Made by a program: the position numbers and the translations under genes. Of a stretch of 64,000 bases of DNA, positions 42,861 through 52,133 are shown one piece after another. How positions within the stretch are numbered: position 1 is the stretch's first letter; each line of letters begins with the position of its first letter. The DNA comes from Afipia clevelandensis ATCC 49720 (lineage in GTDB: Bacteria; Pseudomonadota; Alphaproteobacteria; Rhizobiales; Xanthobacteraceae), in NCBI RefSeq assembly GCF_000336555.1, contig NZ_KB375281.1, forward strand, positions 1,723,578-1,787,577, read 5' to 3'. The notes beneath the pieces were generated by a model. It saw only the letters and a list, made by a program, of their open reading frames with translations. It ran no database searches and was not told where the DNA came from.

Positions 42861-43185
42861 CGGCCTGTTCCACCTCAAGGCCCGAAGCGGCGCTTCAGGT
42901 AGGCAGAATTTGCCGTGTGTATGGTTAATAAGAGGTTAAGAGCCGCTTCGGCCTACTTTCGCCACGAATGGTCTGCAACGGGACAAGTCATTGAAGTTCC
43001 GGAACAACATTCCTGCGGGGCTGCCGGACTTTTCCCAAACAGCACAGGCGCGGCGGGCAGCAAATGCCGCCGCGCGTTAACAGATCGGTCAAACTTCGCA
43101 ACCAATTCGGGCCAAGCCGCTTGTTTCGCGGCGATTGACCTGCGAATCTGGCATAGATGCGGGTGAGGTTTGACGGGGACAGGAC

Positions 43186-44145
43186 ATGTCGCAAACGCTT
43201 TGGTTCTTCTTTGCCTTCGTCATCGTACTTGGCCTGATCGGATTGGCCGCCTGGCTGGTCCGGCGGTTCGGCGGCGGCAATCTCGGCTCGAGCGCGAATC
43301 GGGGACGGATGCCCCGGCTTGCCGTGATTGATGCCGCCGCGGTGGATGGCCGCCGCAGACTGGTGCTGGTCCGGCGCGATAACGTCGAGCATCTGCTGAT
43401 GATCGGCGGCCCTGCGGACCTTGTGGTCGAGCCGAATATCGTGCGCGGCAGCCCGCAGCGCGATCAGGCCCCGCCCCGCGCACCTGCCGGAACCGAACTG
43501 CCGCCGCGCGTTGCTCCCGATGCCGGCTGGTCCGACAGCGAACCGCACGCGGATCCGTTTGAACATCGCGAGCCCCCGATGGCCGAACCGCCGCCGCGCC
43601 CCGCGCGCGGGCCTTATTCCGAAGAACCGCGCCGTCCTCCCGTGATGCCGCTGCCGGATCGCCACAGCCCCGATACGATTCCGAGCTTCACGCCAGAACC
43701 GATGATCCGGCCGGAACCTGCGATGCGTTCCGAACCGCCGCGCGCGATCCCGCGCAGCGAACGCACCGAACCGCTGCCGCCCAGGATGCCGCGGCCGAGC
43801 GATACCGGTCCGAAAGCGCCGCCGCTGCCGCCGCGTGCCCCGGCTCCGGCCCGCCCGGCTGAACCGCTCTCCTCCGCCGACCAGAATCTTGCCGACATGG
43901 CGCAGCGCCTTGAAGCGGCGTTGCGCCGCCCCGGTGGCGAAATGCGGCTTGATGCTCCGATCGAGCGGCCTGTGCCCGCACCGGAGACCGGCGGAAACCG
44001 TCCCGTGCCGCGCTCCGAAGGCGCGCCGCGCCCGCCGGCTCCGCCCGCACCTCCGCCGCCTCCCGCGCCCGCGCCGAAGGCCGCATTTGAAAATCTCGAA
44101 GACGAGATGGCCAATCTGCTCGGCCGTCCGAAGCCTCCCGCGTGA
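43186..44145 (+). CDS. fliO: FliO-like flagellar biosynthesis protein
   Basis: 319 residues. N-terminal membrane helix (LWFFFAFVIVLGLIGLAAWLVRRF) and short FliO domain (RMPRLAVIDAAAVDGRRRLVLVRRDNVEHLLMIGGPADLVVE). Then some 200 residues of proline/arginine-rich, probably disordered sequence, ending in a helix (FENLEDEMANLLGR). Much longer than the enteric FliO. Helps FliP assemble. Its stop overlaps the fliP start (GTGA). Confidence 0.85.
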   Translation: MSQTLWFFFAFVIVLGLIGLAAWLVRRFGGGNLGSSANRGRMPRLAVIDAAAVDGRRRLVLVRRDNVEHLLMIGGPADLVVEPNIVRGSPQRDQAPPRAPAGTELPPRVAPDAGWSDSEPHADPFEHREPPMAEPPPRPARGPYSEEPRRPPVMPLPDRHSPDTIPSFTPEPMIRPEPAMRSEPPRAIPRSERTEPLPPRMPRPSDTGPKAPPLPPRAPAPARPAEPLSSADQNLADMAQRLEAALRRPGGEMRLDAPIERPVPAPETGGNRPVPRSEGAPRPPAPPAPPPPPAPAPKAAFENLEDEMANLLGRPKPPA

Positions 44146-44900
44146 GGCCGGCGAAACCACCGCGTAGAGTTTTATTTTTTGTCAGCCTGTTCGCCCTCGC
44201 CGGATTCTTGATTGATCCGGCGGGCGCGCAGGATATCAGCATCAATCTCGGTGCCGGCAACGGCGGCGTCACCGAGCGCGCGATTCAACTGATCGCACTG
44301 CTGACGGTGCTGTCGATCGCGCCGTCGATCCTGATCATGATGACGTCGTTCACACGCATCGTGGTCGTGCTCTCGCTGCTGCGGACCGCGCTCGGCACAG
44401 CCACCGCTCCGCCGAACTCGGTGATCCTGGCGCTGGCGCTGTTTCTCACCGGCTTCGTGATGGGGCCGGTGCTGCAGAAGGCCTATGACGACGGCATCAA
44501 GCCGCTGGTCGCCAACCAGATCACCGTCGAACAGGCATTCGAGCGCGGCACCGTTCCGCTGCGCGCGTTCATGCAGAAGAACGTTCGCGAGAAAGACCTC
44601 AAGCTGTTCATGGACCTGTCGGGCGAGCCTCCCGCTGCGTCGCCCGAGCAGATGTCGCTGCGCATCCTGATCCCGGCCTTCATGATCTCGGAATTGAAGC
44701 GCGCCTTCGAGATCGGCTTCCTGCTGTTTCTACCCTTCCTCATCATTGACCTCGTGGTGGCATCGGTTCTGATGTCCATGGGCATGATGATGCTGCCGCC
44801 GGTGACCGTATCGCTGCCGTTCAAGCTGATCTTTTTCGTGCTGGTGGACGGCTGGTCACTGGTGGCCGGAAGCCTCGTCCAAAGCTACGGCGGCGGGTGA
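44142..44900 (+). CDS. fliP: Flagellar export protein FliP
   Basis: 252 residues from a GTG start overlapping the fliO stop. Cleavable signal (VLFFVSLFALAGFLIDPAGAQ), then four membrane helices, with SFTRIVVVLSLLRTALGTATAPPN and FMISELKRAFEIGFLLFLPFLIIDLVVASVLMSMGMMMLPP as signatures. Core of the export channel. Confidence 0.95.
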   Translation: MRPAKPPRRVLFFVSLFALAGFLIDPAGAQDISINLGAGNGGVTERAIQLIALLTVLSIAPSILIMMTSFTRIVVVLSLLRTALGTATAPPNSVILALALFLTGFVMGPVLQKAYDDGIKPLVANQITVEQAFERGTVPLRAFMQKNVREKDLKLFMDLSGEPPAASPEQMSLRILIPAFMISELKRAFEIGFLLFLPFLIIDLVVASVLMSMGMMMLPPVTVSLPFKLIFFVLVDGWSLVAGSLVQSYGGG

Positions 44901-44920
44901 CAGCTTCGCGCCCACCCGAC

Positions 44921-45014
44921 GTCATTGCGAGGAGCGCAGCGACGAAGCAATCCAGCTTTTCTTCTCAGGATTCTTCTTGAGAAGAATGGATTGCTTCGCT
45001 TCGCTCGCAATGAC
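44921..45014. repeat. Palindromic repeat (GTCATTGCGA family), copy 2
   Basis: GTCATTGCGAGGAGCGCAGC ... GCTTCGCTCGCAATGAC, with internal arms GCAATCCA/TGGATTGC. Same ends as 13591-13666, opposite orientation. Lies between convergent fliP and the TPR gene. Confidence 0.88.
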
Positions 45015-45024
45015 GAAGCGATAA

Positions 45025-48000
45025 TCAGCGCGCCGTCTTCACCCGCTTCAAGCCGACAATCTCAGGCAATGACCCGGTCGGGTTCGGATCGGCCTTGATC
45101 TCGGGCGGCAGCTTCGCCCGCGCCATGGCATCGGGGAAGCGGACGCGCATGTCGCGCAGGAAGCCGTCCAGCGTGTCGATGCTCGCCGCCATCTTCGCGA
45201 TCCGGGCAAAATCCGCGCTGTTGGCCTTCGCCGGCTTTGAAGCAAGATCGAATGCGGCACGGTCGGCCTCGCTCTCCATTTTCGGATTGTACTTGTCCCG
45301 GAAGCGCGCAAGGCCCACGGCGTCATCCGCCAGCGCGTAGCCGATCGCTGCCCGGATCACGTCGCTTTTCTCCGTCGGCGAAAGCGGCTGGAAGTCCCGC
45401 CAGCGGTCGCCGTACAGCAATTCGATCTGCTCGGCGGATTCGCGCCAGCGCCGCGAGGCCCAGTAGATATCGGAGCGCAGCCGGATCGCCTCGCGCCCGC
45501 CGACATTGGTGATGATATCGAGCGCCAGATCGTGACGGCCGATGTCGGTCTGCGCACGCGCCTCCAGCAACAGGCGCTGCTGCCGGATTTCACCGGCGAG
45601 GTCTGCAATCCGCGTGGTGCGCAGTGCGGCAATGGCGCGCTCCGGCTTGCGGTTCATCAGGTAGACCATCGCAAGCCGTGAGGCGACTTGCGCGCGCGCC
45701 GAGCCTTCCAGCCGGTGATCAATCTGGTACTGCAGCAGTTCGCTAGCCTGATCGAGCAGATCGACGCCCACCAGCCGGTCCGCCAGCCGCCGGATCATCT
45801 CGTCACCCCGGCGGCCGATGGGAGTCAGGTCGCGAAACTCATAGAACATCGCCAGCGCTTCGACCGGCGCCAGTTCATCGCCCTTCGCGCCGTTGTAGAT
45901 CTGCTCGAACAGCGCCGAGGCGTCGTCCTGCATCTTCCGCACGAGTCCCGAATTGGGTTCGAGATGGTTGGCACGGCGCACCGCCGCGAAGGTCTCCGGA
46001 TAACGCCCCTTCGCGGCATAGAGCTTGCTCAACATCGCCTGCGCCTGGACCTCGATGGAGTCGCCGCGCCAGGTCGCCGCAACGGTTTCGAGTTCGCGCA
46101 GCGCGTCGTCCTGCGAAATCTCCTCGCGCTTCTGGCGCAGCGCGACTTCGCGCACCTTGGCTTCGGACGCTGACTGGCGGTCCGCCGATCCGGATGCGGC
46201 GGCATAGGCGGCCAGCGCGTCCTGGTCGCGCCCCAGCGCTTCGGCGAGCCGTCCGCGCAGCACCGCAACCGCCGCCGACTGCTCGGCACCGGAGCCCAGA
46301 ACCTCAAGATCGTTGCTGCGCACGGCGGCGCCCGGATAATCCCTCACTTCCAGCGAGGCACGAAACGCCTCGGCAACGACAATGCGCTGGAGATCGACCG
46401 GCAGCGCGGTGATCGCAAATTCGACGTTCTTGAATTTCTCGCGCGCCTCCGGCCACTTCCGCAGATGCGCCAGCGCGAGCGCCTTCCAGAGTTGCGAGTC
46501 GATGTTCACCGCCACCGCGGGATTGGCGAGGTCTGCGAGCGCGCGTTCGGAGCGGCCGGCGAGCGTGCTCGCCACCGCATGAACCGTCAGCGCCGCTGAG
46601 TCCTCCTCGCCCGGCTTGGCCTCGGCCAGCGCCAGATCGAGGATGCCCTTGGCTTCGACATACATGCCGCGCGCCAGATAGAACCGCGCCATATCGACAT
46701 GCGCCGGCATGCGCGCCGGGCCGCTCGCCTGCGATGCCGCCGTCAGCAGTTTGTCGCGCGTCGGAATGAATTCGGCCTGCTGATAGGCTCGCCATTCGGC
46801 AATGTCGAACACCGGGCGGATCACCGACGTGGCGCGGTCCGGCGACGTCATCGCCGTGGAAAGCGTCAGGCCTCCGGGACGCGACAGGGTCAGCGTGTCG
46901 GATGAGATGCCCGCGGTCAGATCATCCGACTTCTGCTGCACCACGACGCCATGGACGGACTCGAGCAGCGAGAATTCCACAAAATCCTGCCGCTTCATGA
47001 AGCCACGCGCCGGTCCGCCCGCCGTCATCACGAGCAAAAGGTCACCTGCATCGGGATCGCTGAAGCGATGAACCTGTCCGGGCTTGAGAAGGCTGACGCT
47101 GACACTGGCGCGGCTCGGATCGGTCAGGTTGCGCGTAGCGGTCAGTTGTTGCGGCGGCGACTGCGCCTTGTCGGCAAGGGTGAGCGTCCATGCGTGCTCG
47201 TCCCCGTTCAAGCTGGCGAGTTGCGGACGGTTCAGCCGGATTCGCAGGGCACGGCCTTTCGGCAGGTCTATCACCGACGTATCCGCCACGAGCCACGAAC
47301 CTTCGCGCTTGATCGCGCTGGCATCAATCGTCCGGCTGGTATCGAAGATCAGCCAGATCGAATCCGAGCGGCGGAATACCGCCGCCGGGGTCGGCTCGGA
47401 AAAAGGAAATGTCAGGCGGAATTCATCGCTAGTCAGCCGTGCGTCAACGGCGATCCCGGCCGCAGACGGCATCGGAGCGTCGGACTGCTGCGCCTTCTGC
47501 GGCGCTGGCGGCGAAGAAGCCGGCATGGAGGGCGGTGCGGAAATTTCGGGCTTCGCGGATGACTGCGGCTTCGCCTCCGCGGGTTTGGCATCAGGCTGCT
47601 GCTGTGCTTCGGACGGCTTCGCTTCGGTGGCGTTTGTCTCGGCGGATTTCATCTCGGCAGGCTTCGTTTCCGCCGGCTTGACCTCCTGCGCGATCTGCTT
47701 GGCGAGTTGCTCCGATGTCGGCGGCACGATCTCGGCGGCTTTTTCTGCCGGTGTCGACAGCTTCGCGGCAGCCTTTGGCTTCTGCGCCTGCTCGAACGCC
47801 ACATCGACGATGTAGTTCTTGTCCTCGCGGAACGTATGGACATCGGCCTCGCCGATCAGTCCGATATCGACACGCGACGTCTCGCCGTCGATCTTCTGGT
47901 TGATCGACTGGATATTCGCGGGCATCGCAATCTTGGCGTCCGCCAGATCGAACACCAGCGGCGCCGTGAACGACAGCGAGAACTTTTCGGCCCCGAGTGA

Positions 48001-48678
48001 CGATGACACGCTGACGCCGTCCGGCATTTCAAAGACGAACCGGACGAATGTCGGCTGCACCGATGCCCTCACCCGGATCGGCGGCCGCTTCTTGGCTTCG
48101 TCCGCGGTCTTCTGAATGCGCAGCGCGCGCTCCGCGGCAATCGCGCGGTCGGACAGTTCCTTGACGACTTCGGCAGGCAATGCGGGCGGCAGCCCGACCC
48201 ACTTTTCCGGCAGAAGATCAATGAACACACGCTCGCCCGCGGTCATCACATTGACGCGCACTTTCTGCGTCAACGCCATTCGGATGCCGGTGCCGTCTGG
48301 ATCGCGGCGAACCGAACCGACATAGGCGGGCGCGGCTTCGGACAGCAGGTCGATCGGAACCGCAACCGGCTGCTTGAACTGAATGACCAGAATGGAGCCC
48401 GCCACCGTGACCTCGGTCGGCACGTCCTCCTGAAACTGAAACACCAGCCGCGCATAGTTCCCCTGCGGCGTCAGAGTTGCTTCACCCCTGATCGGATCGG
48501 CGTGCGCGGCGTGAGGCGAGAACGACAGCGCAGCGGCAAGCGCAAGCGCCACCGGCGGCAAGCCATGGTGTTGCAAGCCATGGTGTTGCAAGACATGCCA
48601 AAGCTGGCCCGCAAAAGCCCGGACCCTTGCCCCGGATTTCCGGGCAGCCCTGAACATGAGGCCGGCCTTGCAGAACAT
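45025..48678 (-). CDS. Large exported tetratricopeptide-repeat protein
   Basis: 1217 residues from MFCKAGLMFRAARKSG (frame open 15 codons more; Met at residue 8 also possible). Signal region ends near SFSPHAAHADP. Two beta-rich AMIN-like parts (about residues 60-300 and 415-590) surround a low-complexity stretch of A/E/K/P repeats (300-410). The C-terminal half is helical TPR-like repeats (ARFYLARGMYVEAKGILDLALAEAKPG onward). Ends the leftward fliL-fliM-DUF6468-motE unit, so likely periplasmic and motility-linked; function not known. Confidence 0.82.
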   Translation of the reverse strand: MFCKAGLMFRAARKSGARVRAFAGQLWHVLQHHGLQHHGLPPVALALAAALSFSPHAAHADPIRGEATLTPQGNYARLVFQFQEDVPTEVTVAGSILVIQFKQPVAVPIDLLSEAAPAYVGSVRRDPDGTGIRMALTQKVRVNVMTAGERVFIDLLPEKWVGLPPALPAEVVKELSDRAIAAERALRIQKTADEAKKRPPIRVRASVQPTFVRFVFEMPDGVSVSSSLGAEKFSLSFTAPLVFDLADAKIAMPANIQSINQKIDGETSRVDIGLIGEADVHTFREDKNYIVDVAFEQAQKPKAAAKLSTPAEKAAEIVPPTSEQLAKQIAQEVKPAETKPAEMKSAETNATEAKPSEAQQQPDAKPAEAKPQSSAKPEISAPPSMPASSPPAPQKAQQSDAPMPSAAGIAVDARLTSDEFRLTFPFSEPTPAAVFRRSDSIWLIFDTSRTIDASAIKREGSWLVADTSVIDLPKGRALRIRLNRPQLASLNGDEHAWTLTLADKAQSPPQQLTATRNLTDPSRASVSVSLLKPGQVHRFSDPDAGDLLLVMTAGGPARGFMKRQDFVEFSLLESVHGVVVQQKSDDLTAGISSDTLTLSRPGGLTLSTAMTSPDRATSVIRPVFDIAEWRAYQQAEFIPTRDKLLTAASQASGPARMPAHVDMARFYLARGMYVEAKGILDLALAEAKPGEEDSAALTVHAVASTLAGRSERALADLANPAVAVNIDSQLWKALALAHLRKWPEAREKFKNVEFAITALPVDLQRIVVAEAFRASLEVRDYPGAAVRSNDLEVLGSGAEQSAAVAVLRGRLAEALGRDQDALAAYAAASGSADRQSASEAKVREVALRQKREEISQDDALRELETVAATWRGDSIEVQAQAMLSKLYAAKGRYPETFAAVRRANHLEPNSGLVRKMQDDASALFEQIYNGAKGDELAPVEALAMFYEFRDLTPIGRRGDEMIRRLADRLVGVDLLDQASELLQYQIDHRLEGSARAQVASRLAMVYLMNRKPERAIAALRTTRIADLAGEIRQQRLLLEARAQTDIGRHDLALDIITNVGGREAIRLRSDIYWASRRWRESAEQIELLYGDRWRDFQPLSPTEKSDVIRAAIGYALADDAVGLARFRDKYNPKMESEADRAAFDLASKPAKANSADFARIAKMAASIDTLDGFLRDMRVRFPDAMARAKLPPEIKADPNPTGSLPEIVGLKRVKTAR
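48558..48596. repeat. 15-bp tandem repeat in the TPR gene signal region
   Basis: GCAAGCCATGGTGTT occurs twice in direct succession, followed by a partial third copy (GCAAGACATG). It encodes LQHHGLQHHGL in the signal-peptide region. Confidence 0.85.
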
Positions 48679-48800
48679 TCCCCGATCTTTCTCGCCAGAG
48701 CCTTTGCCGGATGGTCTCGCCAATTCTCTCCGGAAACCCGTGATGGAGGCGCAATCCGAATCTAGAATTCGCCTGTTAAGGAGCTGTTAATGATCCTGTT

Positions 48801-49571
48801 TCAATTGCGCGGCGGGGTCTGCGGCCGCCCCTCGATCTTCGGAAGATCGCCGGCGGATGCCGAACGCTCGCCGGTGGAGCGGCGGGCCATCTCGACGGTC
48901 AGCCGCTCGGCCGCCTCCGGCTGCATCTGACCCATGATGTCCGACATCTTGCGCGGCGCGATCTGCGAGGCGATCTCGAACAGCACCGAGAGTTCGAGCC
49001 GGTCGAACACCTTCGCGGCGTCCTTCGGTTTCATGGCTTCGTACATCGTCACGAGCCCTTTGAAGCGCGCGCTGTCTTGCTCGTTCTTCTGTTGTCCGGC
49101 GACGGACACCCGCGCCTCGGTCGCTTTCATTTCCTCGAGCTTGCCCTCGATCCGCTTCTCGGCGGACTTCATCAGGCTTTCGCGGATATCGATCTCGCGC
49201 GCACGCGCCTCGATCTCCTGCCTGCGTGCCTGCAGGCTTTCCAGCACCGCCCGCTCCGATGAGGTGATCGGCCGGTTGGGATCGGGATAGACGATATCGT
49301 CCGGCGGCGGCGGCGCAGCCGCAGGCACCGGCGCGGCGGGCTTTTCTTCCTTCTTCGCCGGAACCGAACCGGTGATGTCGGATGTATCCAGCATCTTGCC
49401 GGTGGACGGGAAGCCAAGGTTTTCCTGCGCCCACGACTTCGGCTTCGGCATGTCGTCGCCGAGGATATACCCGCCTTCCAGAAGGAGGCCCGACACCTTG
49501 AGCACGACCAGGCAGCAGGTCGCGATCAGCAGAATCGGGATAAGCCGGATATCGCGAAGAACACTTTTCAT
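48801..49571 (-). CDS. motE: MotE-family protein (MgtE-N-like domain)
   Basis: 256 residues. Signal or anchor helix (IPILLIATCCLVVLKVSG), a proline-rich linker, a coiled coil (residues about 105-165, SERAVLESLQARRQEIEARAREIDIRESL) and a C-terminal MgtE-N-like fold (LVTMYEAMKPKDAAKVFDRLELSVLFEIASQIAPRKMSDIMGQM). In Sinorhizobium MotE is a periplasmic chaperone for the stator protein MotC. Overlaps DUF6468 by 4 bases. Confidence 0.85.
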   Translation of the reverse strand: MKSVLRDIRLIPILLIATCCLVVLKVSGLLLEGGYILGDDMPKPKSWAQENLGFPSTGKMLDTSDITGSVPAKKEEKPAAPVPAAAPPPPDDIVYPDPNRPITSSERAVLESLQARRQEIEARAREIDIRESLMKSAEKRIEGKLEEMKATEARVSVAGQQKNEQDSARFKGLVTMYEAMKPKDAAKVFDRLELSVLFEIASQIAPRKMSDIMGQMQPEAAERLTVEMARRSTGERSASAGDLPKIEGRPQTPPRN

Positions 49572-50050
49572 GCAGCGAGACCGGTCGCCCTTCGCCGTTC
49601 GGAGAAGGCCTGCGCGGCGGCAAGCAGCGCCTTGGCATTCGAGAGATTCTGCGCCGCCGGGCTCTGCGCGGGGGCCACTGGCTCCGCCGGTTCAATGGCG
49701 ACGGGCGCTTCGGCGACACCGGGCCGTGCCGCCAGCGCGATCTGGGTCAGGCGATTGAGGATCGCCTCTCCTGAGGCCACCTGTTTGGTGAGCTTCGCCG
49801 ACAGCGCGGTTCCGGCGGTGAGCTGCGCGCCGAGATTCTCGTCGCATTCGCGCACCGTCAGTTTGAGGCCGCCGATGGCCCGTTCCGCGATCTCCGTCGC
49901 GGTGATCAGTTCGGCGATCATCGCCCGCATCGACTGCTCATCGGCCCGCAAGCGCTTGAGGCGGCGATTGAGCAGCATGCAGTAGCCGATCGTCAGAAGA
50001 AGGAGAACGGCAACAAGGCTCTCGATCACAAGTCCGAATGAATGACTCAT
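49568..50050 (-). CDS. DUF6468-domain flagellar-cluster protein
   Basis: 160 residues. One N-terminal membrane helix (LVIESLVAVLLLLTIGYCMLLNRRLKRLR), then a helical domain (MRAMIAELITATEIAERAIGGLKLTVRE) and an A/P-rich tail. Regularly found between fliM and motE in this order; role in motility inferred from place only. Overlaps fliM and motE by 4 bases each (ATGA). Confidence 0.83.
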   Translation of the reverse strand: MSHSFGLVIESLVAVLLLLTIGYCMLLNRRLKRLRADEQSMRAMIAELITATEIAERAIGGLKLTVRECDENLGAQLTAGTALSAKLTKQVASGEAILNRLTQIALAARPGVAEAPVAIEPAEPVAPAQSPAAQNLSNAKALLAAAQAFSERRRATGLAA

Positions 50051-51252
50051 TGTGCCTCCATCAGTTTGGTTTGTTCGTCCTGCTTCTCAAACATCGCGTA
50101 GGTGGTGTGCGGCTTGCGCAGCGGCTTGGTGACGCGAATGGCGACGCGGTCGCCGACCCGTCCCATCCGCCCCTCACTGAGCGGGACATCGCCACACCGC
50201 ACCGTGATCAGCGCATCGGGCCGCACGTTGAGCGGCAGCGTGTCACCGACCTTCAGCGTCATCAACTGCTTGAGCGGAATGTTCGCCTCGTAGAGCACCG
50301 CATCGACGGCGATTTCGGCCTGAGCGATCTCGGTTGCGAGATGGCCTTCCCAGATCGGATCGCGTCCGAACTTTTCACCCATGAACATCTGCAACAGCAC
50401 GTCGCGGATCGGTTCGATGGTGGCGTAAGGCAGCAGAAGTTCGATATTGCCGCCGCGATCTTCCATGTCGATCCGCAGGCGGACCAGAATGGCGGCATTG
50501 GCGGGACGGCTGATGGCCGCGAAGCGCGGGTTGGTTTCGAGCCGGTCGATGGTGAAGCGCACCGGCGACAGCGGCTTGAACGCCAGTTCCGCGTCGGCCA
50601 GCACGACCTCAACAAGGCGCTTGACCAGATTGGTTTCGATGGTGGTGTAAGGCCGGCCCTCGATGCGCAGCGAGGCCTGCCCGCGGCGACCGCCCAGCAA
50701 CACGTCGATGATCGAGTAGATCAGGCTCGAATCCACCGTGAACAGGCCGAAGTTCTCCCACTCCTCGGCCTTGAACACCGAGAGCACGCAAGGCAGCGGG
50801 ATCGAATTGAGATAGTCGCCGAAACGCACCGAGGTGATGCGATCCAGCGAGACTTCGACGTTGTCCGAGGTAAAGTTGCGCAGGCTCGTGGTCATCAGCC
50901 GCACCAGGCGGTCGAACACGATTTCGAGCATCGGCAGACGCTCATACGACACCATCGCGGAATCGATGATGGCGCGAATGCCGGAATTCTCGTCGAGATT
51001 GACCTCGCCGTCGCTGAAGCCGAGGAGATTGTCGATCTCCTCCTGCGACAGCACACGCTCGCCGCCAGCCTTGCCGATTTCGAGATTGCGGCTGCCGTCG
51101 TCGACCATCGCCGCCCACTGCTCGGCCATGGTCTCGGTGAGCGTATTGGCTTCGGCTTCGGCCGCGGCCGCGGCCGGATCTTCGGAATCGAGCGCGCCTT
51201 CCCACTCGGCGGCTAGCGCATCCTGATCGACATCTTTATCACCCGGAGCCAT
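50047..51252 (-). CDS. fliM: Flagellar motor switch protein FliM
   Basis: 401 residues. C-ring protein binding FliG and, in other species, phosphorylated CheY. The N-terminal 65 residues are acidic and longer than usual. The motif VLSQEEIDNLLGF, usually at the extreme N-terminus, is here at residues 67-79. The middle CheC-like domain (YERLPMLEIVFDRLVRLMTTSLRN) and C-terminal SpoA domain (IPLKQLMTLKVGDTLPL) are intact. Confidence 0.95.
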   Translation of the reverse strand: MAPGDKDVDQDALAAEWEGALDSEDPAAAAAEAEANTLTETMAEQWAAMVDDGSRNLEIGKAGGERVLSQEEIDNLLGFSDGEVNLDENSGIRAIIDSAMVSYERLPMLEIVFDRLVRLMTTSLRNFTSDNVEVSLDRITSVRFGDYLNSIPLPCVLSVFKAEEWENFGLFTVDSSLIYSIIDVLLGGRRGQASLRIEGRPYTTIETNLVKRLVEVVLADAELAFKPLSPVRFTIDRLETNPRFAAISRPANAAILVRLRIDMEDRGGNIELLLPYATIEPIRDVLLQMFMGEKFGRDPIWEGHLATEIAQAEIAVDAVLYEANIPLKQLMTLKVGDTLPLNVRPDALITVRCGDVPLSEGRMGRVGDRVAIRVTKPLRKPHTTYAMFEKQDEQTKLMEAQ

Positions 51253-51269
51253 ACGTCAGTTTCCGTCCG

Positions 51270-51764
51270 TCACTGAATGACGATTTCCTTGAAAAGCACT
51301 GCGTTGACCTGATTGGGCGAGACCGCCGCGTTGACACGGCGCGTCAGTTCTTCCTTCAGGCGGAACAACCCGACCGACCCGTTCAGATCGGAGGCACGCA
51401 GCTCGCGCAGATAGGTCTGAAACAGATCGGTCAAGCGCGGCATGGTCGGCGCGATCTGCGCCATCAGAGGCTGATCCTTCACCTCGAGCACGACCTTGAT
51501 CTTGAGATACTGAACCCGCTCGCCCGGCATGCTGGAGAGATTGACCAGGACTTCCGGCACATCGAGGAACACCGGCGGCTTCGGCGGCGGCGCGGCGGCA
51601 TGCTCTTCCTTGCCGTGATGTCCGCGCATGAAGAAGAACCAGCCGCCCCCGGCCAGCAACGCCACGAGCACCACAGCGCCACCCATTATAATGAGCTTGC
51701 GCTTGCCCTTCGGCGCGGCCGCGGCTTCGGCGCCGCCCTCTTCGACCTGATCCTCGTCTGCCAT
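51270..51764 (-). CDS. fliL: Flagellar basal body-associated protein FliL
   Basis: 164 residues from MADEDQVEEGG (AGGG just upstream; longer frame to 51863). Acidic start, one membrane helix (KLIIMGGAVVLVALLAGGGWFFFM), a periplasmic stomatin-like domain ending in LKEELTRRVNAAVSPNQVNAVLFKEIVIQ. Supports stator function. 17 bases before fliM. Confidence 0.93.
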   Translation of the reverse strand: MADEDQVEEGGAEAAAAPKGKRKLIIMGGAVVLVALLAGGGWFFFMRGHHGKEEHAAAPPPKPPVFLDVPEVLVNLSSMPGERVQYLKIKVVLEVKDQPLMAQIAPTMPRLTDLFQTYLRELRASDLNGSVGLFRLKEELTRRVNAAVSPNQVNAVLFKEIVIQ

Positions 51765-52010
51765 TGCCCTGCCCATGGTCCCGGGATGGGCGCGATGCTG
51801 CCGAACTGGCTTGAATTGACGCGATACAAAGGCCACCGGCGCGCGAGCGCCCTCTTTGTCCACCGTACGGACGCAATGGTTAACGAAATCTTTCTTTTAT
51901 GTTTCGAGTGGGAAATTTTTGCCGGGCCAACATGGTCAACAAGAGGTTATTGCCGGGCTCCGGCGAGCCTCTGAAATCACCAAGCCTATGTAATTCTTGA
52001 AATTTTTGAG

Positions 52011-52027
52011 TTGGCACACCTCTCGCA
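52011..52027 (+). promoter_or_regulatory. Sigma54-type promoter candidate of flgF
   Basis: TTGGCACACCTCTCGCA has the GG (52013-52014) and GC (52024-52025) of a -24/-12 element at exact N10 spacing and matches YTGGCAC fully. Flagellar rod genes in alphaproteobacteria are often sigma54-dependent. Confidence 0.65.
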
Positions 52028-52133
52028 TTGTATGTGACGAACCGCAGCGGCTTGGGAGAGCCAGAGCGGTTCGCACGATCCGCGTCCGGTCTTGGGAGAG
52101 GCAGGCCGCGGCTCAACAAGGGGAGATTGGCCG

